Below are positions 22,015 to 34,589 of a stretch of DNA of 64,000 nucleotides, in pieces. Both the position numbers and the translations under genes were made by a program. The stretch covers positions 40,344,177 through 40,408,176 of the forward strand of contig NW_026622863.1 of NCBI RefSeq assembly GCF_023065955.2. The letters are read 5' to 3'. Within the stretch, counting starts at the first letter, position 1, and every line of letters begins with the position of its first letter. The stretch is from Ursus arctos. Its lineage: Eukaryota; Chordata; Mammalia; Carnivora; Ursidae. The notes below the pieces were generated by a model, which did not search any database, was not told the origin of the DNA, and saw only the letters and a list, made by a program, of their open reading frames with translations.

Positions 22015-24911
22015 GATGTCTCTTGTTTTTAAATCCATTCTGACACCTGTGTCTTTTGATTGGAGCATTTAGTCCATTTACATTCAGAGTGATTACTGAT
22101 AGATATGAATTTAGTGCCATTTTATTACTTGTTAAATCTTTGTTTCTGGAGACTTTCTCTGTTCATTTCTAGTGTCACTTTTGGTCTTTCATTCCTATTT
22201 GAAGAGTACTCTTTAGTATTTCTTGCAGGGCTGGTTAGTGGTCACAAACTCCTTTAGTTTTCATTTGGGTGATTCTTTACCTCTCCTTCTATTTTGAATG
22301 ATAGTCTTGCTGGATTCTTGGCTGCATATTTTTCCCATTCAGTATATTGAATATATCATACCACTCTCTTCTGGCCTGCCAAGTTTCTGTGGGTAGCCTT
22401 GCTGCTAACTTTTTGTCTTCCCTTATAAGTTAGGGATTTCTTTTCCCTTGCTGCGTATGGGATTTTTTCTTTTTATTTCTATATTTTGCAAATTTTACTG
22501 TGAAATGTCTTGTGTTGGCCTGCTTTTGTTGATTTTGATGGGAGTTCTCTGTGCCTCCTGGTTTTGGATGTCTGCTTCCCTCCCCAGATTAGGGAAGTTT
22601 TCAGCTATAATTTCCTTAAATAAACCTTCTGGCCCCCTTTCCCTCTCTTCTTCTGGGACTCCTAGGATACAAATGTTATTAAGTTTTATGGAGTCTCTGA
22701 GTTCTCTAAGCCTACATTTGTGACCCAATATTTTTCTTACCCTCTTCTTTTCAGCTTTATTATTTTCCATAATTTTATATTCTATATCACTTTTTCATCC
22801 CTCTGCTTCTTCCATCCTTGTGGTCATTACATCCAGTCAGTTTTTCATGTTGGTTACAGAAATTTTTATTTCAGCCTGATGAGTTTTTAGGTCTTTTATA
22901 TCTGTAAGGGTTTCCCTGGTGTCTTCTATGCTTTTCTCAAACCCAGCTGGTATCATTATGATTGTTGCTTTAAATTCTGGATCAGGCATATTAATTATAT
23001 CTATTTTGATTAGATCTCTGGCCATGACCTTTTCTTGTTCTTTCTTTTGCGATGAATTCCTCCATCTTGGCATTTTGTCTAGGTTTCTGTCTTCTTCTCT
23101 GTGTTAGAAAAGCCTGTTATGTTTCCTGTTCCTCAGAGTAATGGCTTTTTAAGAAGAAGTCATATACCATCCAGGGCCTGGAGCTTCAGGTGTTTCTAAT
23201 GTATACTGTGTGCACTCTGCTGCTGTGTTTTGGCTGCTCTTTCCCTCAGGTCAGTCTTCTGAAGAGTTTCTCCTTGACTGCAGTGGAAGTGTTTGGACCT
23301 TGTCCAGAGTGTGGTGAGTTTTAACAAGGTGTGCTCTGGTCTGCTTGTCAAAAGAGGACTGATGTTATTTCCACTAGAACTGAAGCTTTGCAGCACTCTA
23401 TGGTCTGTAGACTTGGTGCTTTCAGGGGGTTTGTGCTGGTCTTCCAGGGGAAGGGCCCACTGCTCTGGTTCTCAGGAACACTTACCCTAGTAAGAAGCAC
23501 CTGCAAAGTGCAGTGGGGGTAGGGCTTGATGGAAGCAGCTCAGGCATCCACTGTTGGCGCTGTGCTGCTTATTGAAGTCAGTCCATACTGATGGGTAGGG
23601 GACAAAAATGGTGCCAGCTCTATCACTTGTCCCTGGAGAGAGCAGTTCCTACCCCCTGCTGTCCTGGAAGCACCCATGGAAGAGGGAATAAGCTCCCCAG
23701 GCATCCTTCAGATCCCTGTCTGTATACCAGCTGTCTGCTGCCTGGCAATGCAGTGCACCTGTGTTTTATCCTAGGCAGACCCACTGTGTTTCAAAACTCC
23801 AATCTTTAGGGATGTGGCATGGTGCAGACTCACACTAGTCCACTGCAAAGGTGGGGGGCAGGCAGTGACTTGCCATACTGGGGCTGGTGGAGGTTAGTCC
23901 CAGAAGGACAGTCACACCAAAGCACAGGAGATTGGAGTTCAGAGTAAAGCGCAAGAAAAAGCTGGTGTCTAGGTTAGCTGCCCTCAGCAGGTGTATTCTG
24001 CTGTTTTTGGATGGAATATTATGAATATATGTTAGATCCATCTGGCCCAGTGTGTCATTCAAAGCCACCGTTTCCTTGTTGATTTTCTGTGTGTGTGATC
24101 TATCTATTAATGTAGGTGGGGTGTTAAAGTCCTCTACTATTATTGTATTGCTGTCAGTTTCTTCCTTTATGTCTTTTAATAGTTGGTTTATGTATTTAGG
24201 TGCTCCCAGGTAGGGTGCATAAATATTTACAATTGTTATATTCCCTTGTTTGGATTGTTCCCTTTATCCTATGTGGTGTCCTTCTTTGTCTCTTGTCACA
24301 GTCTTTGCTTTAAAGTCTATTTTATCTGGTCTAAGTATTGCTACTTCAGTGTTCTTTTCACTTTTAGTAGTGTGGTAAATGTGTCTCCATCACTTCACTT
24401 TCAACCTGCTTGTGTCTTTAGGTCTGAAGTGAGTTTCTTATAGGCAGCATATAGATGTGTCCTGCTTCTTCATCCATTCAGTCACATTATATGTTTTGAT
24501 TGGAGCATTTAGCCCATTGACATTCAAATTTATTATTGGTAAGTATGTGCTTATTACCATTTTGTTACTTGTTTTAGGATTGTGTTTATAGTTCTCTGTT
24601 TCTTTCTTCTCTTGCTCTCTTCCCTTGTGTTTTTATGACTTTCTTTAGTGATATGCTTGAAATCCTTTGTCCTAATTTTCTTGCATATCTAGTACAGGTT
24701 TTTGATTTGTGGTTTCCATTAAGTTTGTATATAATTAGGTTGTATATAGCTAGGTTTGTATATATCTTATGCATATAACAGCCTACATTGAGTTGATGGT
24801 CACTTAAGTTTGAACCCATTTTAAAAATACTAAATTTACTCTCCCCAATGTTTTATGTATATGAATGCATAATTTATATCCTTTTATTTCATGAATTTCT
24901 TGACTGATTTT

Positions 24912-25093
24912 ATTTATTTACCTATTTATTTATTTAGGAGAGAGAGTGAGCGAGCACAAGCAGGGGAGCGACCAACGGAGAGGGAGAAGCAGGCTCTCCA
25001 CTGAGCAGGAAGCCCAAAGTGGGGCTTGATCCCAGGACCTCATTACCTGAGCTTCAGGCAGACACTTAACCAACTGAGTCACCCAGGTACCCC
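24912..25093 (-). mobile_element. CAN-SINE with target-site duplication
   Basis: TCTTGACTGATTTT (left) and TCTTGACTTATTTT (right, from 25094) flank the reversed element, with one mismatch. Confidence 0.94.
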
Positions 25094-25184
25094 TCTTGAC
25101 TTATTTTAATAGAGATAATTGATTTTACTGCTTTCGTGCTTTAACCTCCATACTCGTTTTATAAGTGATTAATCTTCTACTCTT

Positions 25185-25366
25185 TAAAGATTATTTATTT
25201 AGAGTATGGGGTGGGGGAGGGGCAGAGGGAGAGGGAGAAGGAATCTCAAGCAGACTCTGTCTGAGCATGGAGCCTGATTCTGGGTCCTATCTCACAACCC
25301 TGAGATCATGACCTGAGCTGAAATCAAGAGTTGGATGCTCAACTGACTAAGCCACCCAGGTGTCCC
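25185..25366 (-). mobile_element. CAN-SINE with 15-base target-site duplication
   Basis: TAATCTTCTACTCTT is perfectly repeated at 25170-25184 and 25367-25381. The body is of the older type with GAAATCAAGAGTTGGATGC. Confidence 0.96.
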
Positions 25367-26950
25367 TAATCTTCTACTCTTATTTGCTTTTCTTTACCTG
25401 TGAAATTTTTTCCTTCATAACTTTCTTACTTCTGATTATGGCCTTTTCTTTACATTCAAGAATTCCCTTTAACATTTCTTGTAACATCCTTTTAGTGGTA
25501 ATGAATTCCTTTAACTTTTGTTTGTCTGGGAAATTCTCTCTCCTTCTGTTCTGAATGGTAGCATTTCTGGAGAGTATCCTTGGCTGCAGATTTTCCTTTT
25601 AGCCCTTTGAATATATCATGCCACTTTTTTCTGGCCTGCAAAATTTCTGCTGAAAAATCCATTGATAGCCTTATGGTCTCTCCCTTGTATGTATCTTTCT
25701 TTTTTCTTTAGCTGCTTTTAAAATTCTTTTTCTTATCACTACCTTTTGCCATTTTAAATTAAAGTGTCTTGGTATAGATCTCCTTGGGTTGATTTTGTTG
25801 GTTGTTCTCTGTGTCTCCTGGATCTGGATGTTTGTTTCCTTCCCCAGATTTGGGAAGTTTTCAGCTATTGTTTTTTCAAATAAATTTTCTGCCTCTTTCT
25901 TTTCTCCTTCTTAGAGCCCTATAATGCAATAGTATTATACTTGATAGTGTTATTGAATTCCCTTAACCTGTTCTAATTTTTTTATTATTCTTTTTCCTTT
26001 TTCCCATTCAGTGTGGTTGCTTTCCATCACTCTGTCTTCCTGCTCACTGATCCATTCTTCTGCTTCCTCTACTCTACTATTGATTCCCTCTAGTGTATTT
26101 TTAATTTCAGTTATTGAGTTCTTCATCTCTGATTGGTCCTGTTTTATGTTTTCTATCTTTTTGGTGAAGGTTTTACTGAGATCCTCCACTCTTTTCTCAC
26201 ATCCACTAAATATCTTTAGGACCATTACTTTAAATTCTCTCAGGCATATTACTCATCTCCATTTCACTTAGCCCCTTTGCTGTGGGTTTGTCCTGTTCTT
26301 GCATTTGGGACATATTTCTCTGTCTTCTCATTTTGTCCAGTGCTGTGTTTGTCTATATGTATCAGGAAAGTCAACTATGTCTTCTGATCTTGGAAGTAGT
26401 GGGCTTATGAAGAAGTAGTCCTCTGGTGCCCTGTACTGCAATGTTCCCTGTTCACCAGAACCTGGCACTTCAGGGGTGTCTCCTATGTCCATTGCGTTCA
26501 CCCTACTATTGTGGCTGAACTGCATTTGCCTCAGTCCAATCGGCTACAGTGTCCCACTTTGCCTGTTGTGGGCCAGGTTGGCCCCTGTGCTGTTAAGCAT
26601 CCTGTCCTGAGCTGCCATATGTTTGAAATTGGGTGATATAAGCAGTCAGACTATATGCCTGCCCTCAGTCGATCTGCCAGAGCTGCAATCTGCCTGTGCT
26701 GTCCCCTGGGAGGTTTTTGCTGGTGGGCAGGGCTGGCAGTCAGATCAGATGTCTGCCTTCAGTGTGTATGCTGGGGCTGTAGTCCAACTGGTGTGTGACT
26801 ACACACCTTCCCCTCTCCCCAGGGCAGGAGTCACTTTGGAGTGGTACTGGTCCTTGCCCCAACTGCTTGCGGGATATGATGTGGCAGGAGCCACTTTGGA
26901 GGTACTCCAGCTGAGTGGCACAGGTCGGGTAGGGCAGATTGACAGGAGAA

Positions 26951-27289
26951 TATGGGGTGGGTTAAACTTTCCTCCAATTTTCAATAGCATGTTCCTCATT
27001 TCCATCAGAGACTTCCTCCAAAAGCACTCTTGATATCCATGTTTCTATCAACTGTCCCTTCAAGGTATGGTGGACAGTCCCCAGTTTCTTCATGATTAAT
27101 GGCTCCTGAAGACTTCCTGGAATCCAGCCCTTGAACTCCCCCCAAATCACACACAGAATTTAGGGGCATGCATGTGCATAATGTGGCAGGGTCTCAGGAC
27201 ACAGCAGAGGGTACACCCCTGAAGGCAGAGAGATTATCCTTAGCTATATCCTGATGCTAAGTTATCTGCTTGGGCAGTGGGGGTGAAAT
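26951..27289. other. Unassigned, no gene seen
   Basis: A stretch after the L1 5'UTR-like sequence and before the MIR. No open frame with known motifs and no repeat I can name. Confidence 0.4.
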
Positions 27290-27405
27290 AGTGCAGCCCT
27301 ATGGCTTGGGTCTGATGCTCTGCAATTTCCTGACTGAACTTGATCAAGTTATTTAACTTCTGTGTCTCAGTTTCCCCTTCTGAAAATTGATTGTCTTGTA
27401 GTAGA
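27290..27405 (+). mobile_element. MIR SINE
   Basis: The core 'GATCAAGTTATTTAACTTC' and 'TGTCTCAGTTTCCCCTTCTG' match the MIR consensus order (splice-like ACTTAACCTCT...CTCAGTTTCC). Old copy without visible flanking repeats. Confidence 0.75.
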
Positions 27406-27424
27406 CTCTTAACATTACCATTGC

Positions 27425-28990
27425 TAAGTGCCAGGCAGTTGAAGCAATGAAAAATTAAAGATGGAAAGATGCAGCTGAAATCTTGCCCTTATAGAGCTCA
27501 CATTCCGGTAATGGAAGGCAGACTATAAACAAGTAAACAAAACAGACTCATGATAAGCCACATGGTAAGTGCTGAGGAAGAAAGTAGAGTGTGTAAGGAA
27601 GATAGGTATGTGTGGGAAATTGGTCATTTGAATGGGATGGCTGCAGGGAAGTCACTGATGAGAAATTTGAGGCAGGGCCTGGAGGAGTGGGGGAACTGGC
27701 AGAGATGTTTGGAAGGAGGGTGATCCAGGCAGAGTGAGCAATAAGAGCGAAGGCCCTGAGGCAGGGGTGTGACTGGGGTGCCATACTCATTTCTGAGGCT
27801 GTGAAACAAATCACCGCAAACACGCTGGCTTAAAATGCACATTTAGTCCTTTAAAATTCTGGAGGCTAGAGTCCAAAATTACATTCACTGGGCTGAAATC
27901 AAGGTGTTTGCAGGGCTGTGCTCCCTCCTGAGGAAGGGGAGAATCTGTTTTTTGCTCCTTCCAGCTTCTGGTAGCTGTAAGAACTCCTCGGCTTTGGCCA
28001 CATCATTTCAATTTCTTCTCCATGGTCACATTGTTTTTTCCCCCCTGTGAACTCTTTCTACCTCTATCTAATAAGGACACTTGCAATTGCATTTAGGGCC
28101 CACCCAGATAATCTGGGGTAATCTCTCAATCTCAAAAATGTAATCACATCTGCAAAAATCTATTTTGCCCTATAAGGTAACACAGGTTCCAGGGATTAGT
28201 TACCTTTGGTGGACATTTCCAGGTTTCCACGGTTGCTTAAAAATAAAAATCAAGGAGGTGTGGCTGCAGAAGAGTGAAATTTGGGAGGAATAGGACATGT
28301 ATCACAGACAGGTAACTGAGTGGAGGCCATTGCCAGGACTTTGGCTTTGACTTGGAAAAGAGAGGGGAACCACTGAGGGTTCTCAGTAGGATGATGGTTT
28401 AAGAGGATCCCTCAGTTTCTGTAGGAAGATCAGACTTTGGGGAGTCAGGATGGAAGCTAGGAGACCAGTAAGGGGATGGAACAATAATCCAGGTGAGAGA
28501 TAGTGGTGGCTGGCCACACCATGGTAATAGTGGAGATGATAAGTGGTGGATTTGGGGTATATTAAAGGTAAATTGGACAGAATATGCCAACCAATTGCAT
28601 ACAGGAAGAAATAAAAGGAGTCAAGGTTGGCAATGAGGTTTTTACTCTGAGCATCTGGAAAGATACAGTTGCTATGTCCTCAGATCTGAAAGCCAGAGGG
28701 AGAAGTTCTGGAGCAGAAGGCAATGAAGAGCTCGGTTTTGGACACATTTGATTTTAGATGTTCATCAGACATCCAAGATGGCACATTGAGTATCTGATTA
28801 GATCTACAGGTCTGGAGTTGAGGGGATTGCCGTGAGCTGAAGATGGCAGTGTCAGTGCCCTCCAGCCACTGAGTATCAGGCAGACACTTGCAGTCAAACA
28901 AAGTGAAATGTATTGGTGGCCTGCAATGCAGGACACTGTACACTGTGGGAATAATGGGACATCTCAGTAAGAAGGTGTTAGAAAGGACAC
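27425..28990 (-). mobile_element. L2 with RT remnant, split by an MLT1 LTR
   Basis: The + strand is reverse-complemented LINE-2: 'TTATAGAGCTCACATTC', 'ACAAGTAAACAAAACAGAC', 'GCGAAGGCCCTGAGGCAGG', then after the MLT1 'CAATAATCCAGGTGAGAGA'. The - strand frame near 28.7-28.9 kb still reads SWMSDEHLKSNVSKTEL, a remnant of the L2 reverse transcriptase. It is an ancient, inactive copy. Confidence 0.82.
27781..28235 (-). mobile_element. MLT1-type (ERVL-MaLR) LTR inside L2
   Basis: The + strand shows reverse-complemented MLT1 landmarks in order: a GTGAAACAAATCACCGC start, 'TTCTGGAGGCTAGAGTCCAA', 'AATCAAGGTGTTTGCAGGG', 'ATAAGGACACTTGCAATTGC'. L2 text is continuous on either side, so it inserted there. 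Confidence 0.75.
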
Positions 28991-29339
28991 AGTACAAGCT
29001 TTAGGCTTTTTTAGGTGACTTGGTGAGTTTAAGGAAGCAGAGCATTGCTCTGGATTGGATGCTGTATGGAAATGGGATAATTCTATGTCAGGGTGTCCCA
29101 AGAAATTATCTAAAAGGCAGAAGATGTTTATCTAGAAGGAAGAGGTACCAAAAATTCAGTAGTCACTTATATTACTCTGGAAAGGACTTCTGAGTTAGGA
29201 AAAGACTTCAGACCCAGAGTTCAGGAGTTCCCAAGCTTCTGGGACAGCCTAAGCATCACTTGGTCAGCAGTGACTGGCCAGAGCAGAGGAAGGAACCTGG
29301 GGCTACCCAGAGACAGACACAGGTAGGGCACACCCAGAA

Positions 29340-29965
29340 TCTCTGTGGGATATGTACAGGCAAATACAGACACTAAAGACACAGGAATTCACACTGGACA
29401 ATACAAAGAGATATAAGTAGATGTGCACTCTTATAGAGACACTCATACGACACAGAAACCACACACACACACACACACACAAACACACACAACCCCCCAC
29501 AGGGCATGTGTTACAGAAACATGGGAGGTAAACACCCAAATACTCATTAAGACAGAGAGACACAAACAAACGCAGGATACACAGATGTCAATATACAAAG
29601 GTACCCACACATACACACCGAGAAAAGTGCTCACAGACACATCTGGGCAAACAGACAGAAACCCCCATAGACACACATAGATGCAGACACATTCAATGCT
29701 ACACATAGATACACACTCAAGCACACATACATCAAAGAAGAATATGGAAACATCCACAGAAAGAGACTTCTGGACACAGGGAGAGAAAAATATACAGAGT
29801 CATGCGTGGACAAAGACACATTCAGGGAAAGGTACACATGTATATAATTGCAAAGATAAGTCCCATTCACCCAAGAACACACCTAGATGGAAATGAGCAA
29901 GTGGTCACACACACATGCGAACATCCACAGAGAGAAACACACACACAGGCACATACATGTATTCA
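29340..29965. repeat. CA/ACAG-rich low-complexity region
   Basis: A (CA)n core lies at 29461-29482, set in about 600 bases dominated by ACAC, ACAG and AGACAC words on the + strand. The long open frames on both strands here follow from this composition and are not genes. Confidence 0.9.
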
Positions 29966-30028
29966 CACAGGCTTTTTTTTTTCTTGGTCCTTTAGCTATT
30001 TTCATAAAGCTCATGTTCCAAGGTGCTT

Positions 30029-30365
30029 TCTAGGGCTGCTGTAACAAAGTACCACAGACTAGGTGGCAATAGATATTTATTTTCTCACAATTCTGGGGCT
30101 TAGAAGTCCAGGATCAATGTGTTGATGGGGTTGGCTTCTTCTGAAGCCTCTCGTTGTGTCTTCACATGGTCTTCCCTCCGTACAAGTCTGTGTCCCAATT
30201 TCCTCTTTTTATAAGTACAACAGTCATACTGGATTAGGGTCCAACCCAATAACCTCATTTTTACTTAATTACCTCTGGAAATACCCTATCTCCAAATACA
30301 GCCACATTCTTAAGTGCTGGAGATTAGGACTCCAACATATGGATTTTTGGAAGACAATAATCAGT
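30029..30365 (-). mobile_element. MLT1-type LTR
   Basis: The + strand carries 'GCTGTAACAAAGTACCACAG', 'TTTATTTTCTCACAATTCTG', 'TTCACATGGTCTTCCCTC' and 'CTATCTCCAAATACAGCCAC' in the order of reverse-complemented MLT1. Confidence 0.85.
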
Positions 30366-32689
30366 CCTGTCTCTGCTGTTTAAATCCCTGTCGTGGCTCT
30401 CAATTTGCTCAATGTAAAATGAAATTCTTTGACCAGTAATATAGCATCTAGGGATTTATCATGAAAAAAAAAAAACAAGAAACCAAATACACATGCAACA
30501 ACGTATGTATGAGGATATTCTTCACACATTTAAATAAAAATCTGAGCACAAAGAAAAAGTTCATTAAGGGGAGACTGCTTAAATATGTTACTTTTATGAT
30601 TCCTAATATGGAACACTGTAGACATTCTAATGAGGGCATAGGTTGTATGTTACTAATATCCCAAGACATTCACAATGGATTCAGTAGTTAAAAAGAATGA
30701 GTACACATAATATAAGTCTACAGTTATTAATAAATAATACCTTTCAACAGATGAGCATGTTAAGTCACTTTCTAGAGGTAGCGTTAATATTTTTCTAAAT
30801 TTTGCTGTAGTGTTTACTGAACTTAAAAAAACCAAACAGTAAAACTTTCTCTCCATACACTCATTTTCCCAACTAACATACACATTGGGAGTTCATCTTC
30901 CCTAAGCCACTTTTTGGACAAAACATGTAAAATCAACTAGTGGGAAAAACTTGGGCTTTTTACCTTGTAAACCCCATAAAGGTATTCTCAGGCTTAAGGT
31001 CTAAATGAAGTCCCTTTTGGAAGTAAAGCAAGGTTTATTCCAATTCCTCTATGATCCAAAAGGGAGGATAAGGAACGAGAAGGGACGTTCTCCCCATCAG
31101 CCACAAACAGGGCCCTTGACACCCAGCCCTTAGTTTCCCTCAGGGAACCCAGCCAACCTACCAAAACAATGGCTATACACTATTGGTCAACCGGACGCAC
31201 ACCTGACACTTCCCACTGGATTCACCCTTTAGTCTGGTGTGAACCTAATACTGGTAACATAAATAATCAGAGATGTAGGATGTCCGATTTCCTCAAGGAC
31301 AGAAGGAGAGAGCATGAAGGTTTTGTTGGAGGCTCTGCACAGCTTCTACACTGGACATTCTGGGTCAGATTGGAACGGATAGGTCTTCAAACCAGTGGCA
31401 GAAGAACGGGGATTTAAAACTTTGGCCTATAGTGTATGTGTAGGCTCATTATAAAGTGATAGATGGAGGATGAGCCAGTAACAAGGACAAAGATCTCCAC
31501 CAGAGGTCTCCTGGATTTAAAACTTTGGCCTATAGTGTATGTGTAGGCTCATTATCAAGTGATAGATGGAGGATGAGCCAGTAACAAGGACAAAGATCTC
31601 CACCAGAGGTCTCAGCAGAAATTTCTCTCTATGGCAAAAATAAATCATTTTTTTGATGCCTCTGCAAGTTAGAGTTCCAAACTTACTTTTTGCCCTGAGT
31701 CTTGGGACAGTTTCAGAATCAACATGAACTGGCTTTTCTTCTTCCAAGTTTATATTCTAAAATGTGCCCTTAACCAGATAAATTCCAACAGTAAAATCAT
31801 TTACTGTAAATATTGCCTAATAGAAAAAGTAAAGAAGGCAGCTTAGGGCTAGTGGAAGGAATGGGTTCAGTATGTCACGTATTTTCCTAACTCCTTACTG
31901 ATCTTTTTTGGGTCTATTTTCTTTTACAAGAGAATGGCATATTTAAAACCAGTTTACTTACACCTATGAGTTCCCACTCCACCTGCCCCCAGATTTCTCC
32001 TCTCATTCTCTACTCATCAGAATGCCTCCATCTTTTCTGGAGCACTCACATGTTAGGGGTTCAGCTTTGAAGTAATGTTCTTTAAGAGCTGGCCATAAGT
32101 AGCTATTGAAACAAAAGGACTAGCCCTCTATTTAAACTTCTCACCTCTGCCCCCAACCCCATCTAGTCCTTTGAAGTTAGCCACTCCCCTCACCCCACCA
32201 TGAACTTAATTTATGTGCCAAAAATCTGAGGACTCATAATGGAAGGCTTTATAATTCTCCCAGGAAGGTTATGACGAAAAAGCAGCAACAATGAAGAATC
32301 CCTATGTAAGGCTTGCTGGATGGACTGAGCAGGGACTTTATGTCTAAATGTAGTTTAAAGTGGTTGCAGACTGGCAGTAATCCCAGAACTTGTCCGAAAA
32401 TGAAATTATATAATCTCTAGAAAAGAAAGGTACTTTCATACAAGGATATCGGGAAGCCCCCTAATATCTCTTTTCAAGGACAAAGTGGCACACAAAGATA
32501 ACCAACCAAAAAAGGAAACAAAGCAAACTGAGTGAGGAATTAAAAAAAAAACAAATTTACAAGGAGATTCATAAAATCTTGTTATTGGTATTATCACATG
32601 CATATTATGAGTCAACTGTGTCTACCATGTTACCAAAAGTATTTAAAAAACTGAAATTTCAAAGAATTGCCTGGAAAGGGGATTATGAA
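30366..32689. other. Unassigned AT-rich region, no gene seen
   Basis: No open frame above about 80 codons with any recognisable motif. The notable content is the 103-base tandem duplication at 31410-31613. There is an A-run at 30463-30474. Confidence 0.5.
31410..31613. repeat. Recent 103-base tandem duplication
   Basis: GGATTTAAAACTTTGG starts at 31410 and again at 31513. The two copies match over 101 bases (31410-31510 and 31513-31613) with a single mismatch (TTATAAAG versus TTATCAAG) and a two-base spacer. Confidence 0.97.
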
Positions 32690-33617
32690 TAGGAGACAGA
32701 GCAGAATAAATTATCCAGAATGCAATACAGACACTGAAAGATGGAAATTACAGAGGAGGATTAAAGACCCATGAAGGACAGAGTAGAAAGACCTACCAAC
32801 TGGTGTTTACAAAAAGAAAGAATGAGGCAATATATAAAGGGAAGAAAAATTTGCTGAGCAGAGGAAGATACCACTTCACAGATTCAAGTTGCTCAACATA
32901 TCCCTAGCAAGAGAAAAATCGAAGAATTTCACACCACAAAACATGTAAAAACTGTAGAAAACACATTTGGTTACTGAATCCATTTCCAAACCCGGAATCT
33001 AAGGGTGAAAAAACTCCAATATCCTAGTCTCTGTCCTCTGCCTTTAAAATCTTGCATTTTTCTATATAACTTGTATGTTAATATCAAAAAGGCCTTTGCT
33101 CTAAGAGAACAATGACCAAAAGATGTGCAATTCTCAGAGAAGGAAATAGTAAAGCCAATAGACACATGAAAAGATTCTCAATCTTATTAACAATAAAAGA
33201 AACGCAAATTTAAGCCACACTGAGTCACAATTTCACACTTAGAAGATTGGTAAAATCTGAAAATTTCACAAAATCAAGTACTGGCAGTAATAACTGGCAA
33301 CCAAAATAATTACAAGCCATGGTAGGGGTGCAAATTGGTAAAATTTTGGAAAACAATCTGTCATTGTATAATAAAGACATGGATGGGAATATACTTTGCA
33401 CTGGAAAATCTTTTGTTGTTACCTACTGTAGGCCTTGAGGAGAATCTAGGTGATGCCACAGTGTTTTTACAAACTACTCTTGCTACAGGAATTAAATAGC
33501 ACAGCCACGAGATATATACCAAGGTGGAAGCATTGTCTAATGAATCTTATGCACCTAAGTACTTGACATATACAAGAAAATCCTTAGTCACACTATAATT
33601 TAAAAGTAAGCATAATT
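32690..33617 (+). mobile_element. Ancient L1 (ORF1-like and ORF2 C-terminal remnants)
   Basis: The segment 33110-33370 follows sense L1 ORF2 C-terminal wording (ATGAAAAGATTCTCAATC, AATGGACACATGAAAAG-like, GGTGCAAATTGGTAAAA, TTTGGAAAACAATCTG). The part 32.7-33.0 kb resembles L1/HAL1 ORF1. Strongly diverged. Confidence 0.6.
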
Positions 33618-33633
33618 AAAATGAAATGAACAG

Positions 33634-33803
33634 GGACGCCTGAGAGGCTCAGTGGGTTAAGCTACGCTTTCGGCTCAGGTCATGATCCCAGAGTCCTGGG
33701 ATCGGTACTGCAACCGGCTCCTTGCTCAGCGGGGAGCCTGCTTCTCCCTCTGTCTGCGGCTCCCCCTGCTCGTGCTAACACATAAATTTAAAAATAAAAA
33801 AAT
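33634..33803 (+). mobile_element. CAN-SINE with 16-base target-site duplication
   Basis: AAAATGAAATGAACAG is perfectly repeated at 33618-33633 and 33804-33819. It lies just upstream of the CpG island. Confidence 0.96.
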
Positions 33804-34372
33804 AAAATGAAATGAACAGTTAAAAGTAAAATTAAGAAAAAAAGTAAAGGAAACAACCCAAATACACACCCGCAGTAGACTGCTTTGGCCTACGTCCATC
33901 TCCTCCAGCGGGCGTTTCGGTGGGGGGGTGAGGGGGCAAGGACAGCGCTTCTGGGGACAGAAGTGGGTCAGGCTCTACGGGTTACAGGAGTGAAGGCCTT
34001 TTTCCTTAAAGCGCTCACCTGAGGCCGCCGTTTCTGAGTCCTTCGAGGACCTGTACACATGATAGCGGCAGTCAGTATCATAGCCGTGACGGGACCGCAC
34101 GAATTTCCGAGAAGTGTCTTCTGTCCGCTCACAACGGTTGCCATGACAGCCCGGACACAGGGCCTTTTAGGAACCACAGTGCTGGGCAAGCTGGCGCCAA
34201 CACTCCAGGCCCACACGAGCTGGCCAGAGCGGCTCAGAATTCTGCCTGAGAAACCTTCCGCGGATAGACGCCCGCTCTCCCCCGGCACCAGCAAGGACTG
34301 CCCAAGTCCCAGCAGGAGGGCGTCCGCGCTAGCGACCCGGCGACCCGGAAGACCTTTCGCGGCCGCATCATG

Positions 34373-34390
34373 TTCTGGGAAGTGTAGTTT
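34373..34390 (-). promoter_or_regulatory. ZNF143/Staf (SBS) motif 1
   Basis: TTCTGGGAAGTGTAGTTT is the reverse complement of a near-consensus ACTACAATTCCCAGAA promoter element, common in CpG-island and zinc-finger gene promoters. Confidence 0.75.
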
Positions 34391-34571
34391 CGTGCTTTGG
34401 GCGCCCCTGTACTTAAGAAGCACGCAGAGCGCGGGCCTGTTGTCCTCTCGACACTTCGTGTGCGCGTCCTAGCAGAGCAGCTTTGCAACGAAGGCTGCAG
34501 ACGGTGGCACTCCTCGGAAAACTCAGCCGTTTTTCTCGCTGGGCTCCCAAAGCGCGCGCGAACGCGCAGCC

Positions 34572-34589
34572 TTCTGGGAAGTGTGGTTT
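34572..34589 (-). promoter_or_regulatory. ZNF143/Staf (SBS) motif 2
   Basis: TTCTGGGAAGTGTGGTTT repeats motif 1 with a single A-to-G change, 199 bases further on and in the same orientation. It lies 24 bases upstream of the candidate exon 1 donor. Confidence 0.7.

Larger units (their letters stand above)
19899..23990 (-). mobile_element. Carnivore L1, decayed, truncated at both ends
   Basis: The + strand is antisense L1 from the middle of the RT domain (GTGAACTATTGGATTCAATT) through EN, ORF1 and much of the 5'UTR. It is close in layout to 3000-6620. The 5'UTR stops at 'CAGCAGGTGT' and the next L1 begins. Frames are broken. It carries SINEs at 20117, 21471 and 21811. Confidence 0.82.
23991..26950 (-). 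mobile_element. Older L1 (EN, inter-ORF, ORF1, 5'UTR remnants)
   Basis: It begins in antisense EN text (GGATGGAATATTATGAATATA), passes the inter-ORF segment (about 24.5-25.5 kb), ORF1 coiled-coil remnants (25.95-26.27 kb) and a 5'UTR-like GC-richer part to about 26.95 kb. It is more diverged than the adjoining L1. The missing ORF2 remainder suggests the neighbouring L1 inserted here or a deletion occurred. It carries two SINEs. Confidence 0.72.

Noticed and set aside
29423..29882. Frames of 80-100 codons on both strands
   Set aside because: They arise from the CA/ACAG low-complexity sequence (Thr/His or Val/Cys repeats).
1..33803. tRNA genes suggested by tRNA-like heads (GGTTAAGCGTCTGCCTTCGG, GGATCGAGCCC)
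   Set aside because: These are A and B boxes of CAN-SINEs, followed by SINE bodies and A-rich tails.
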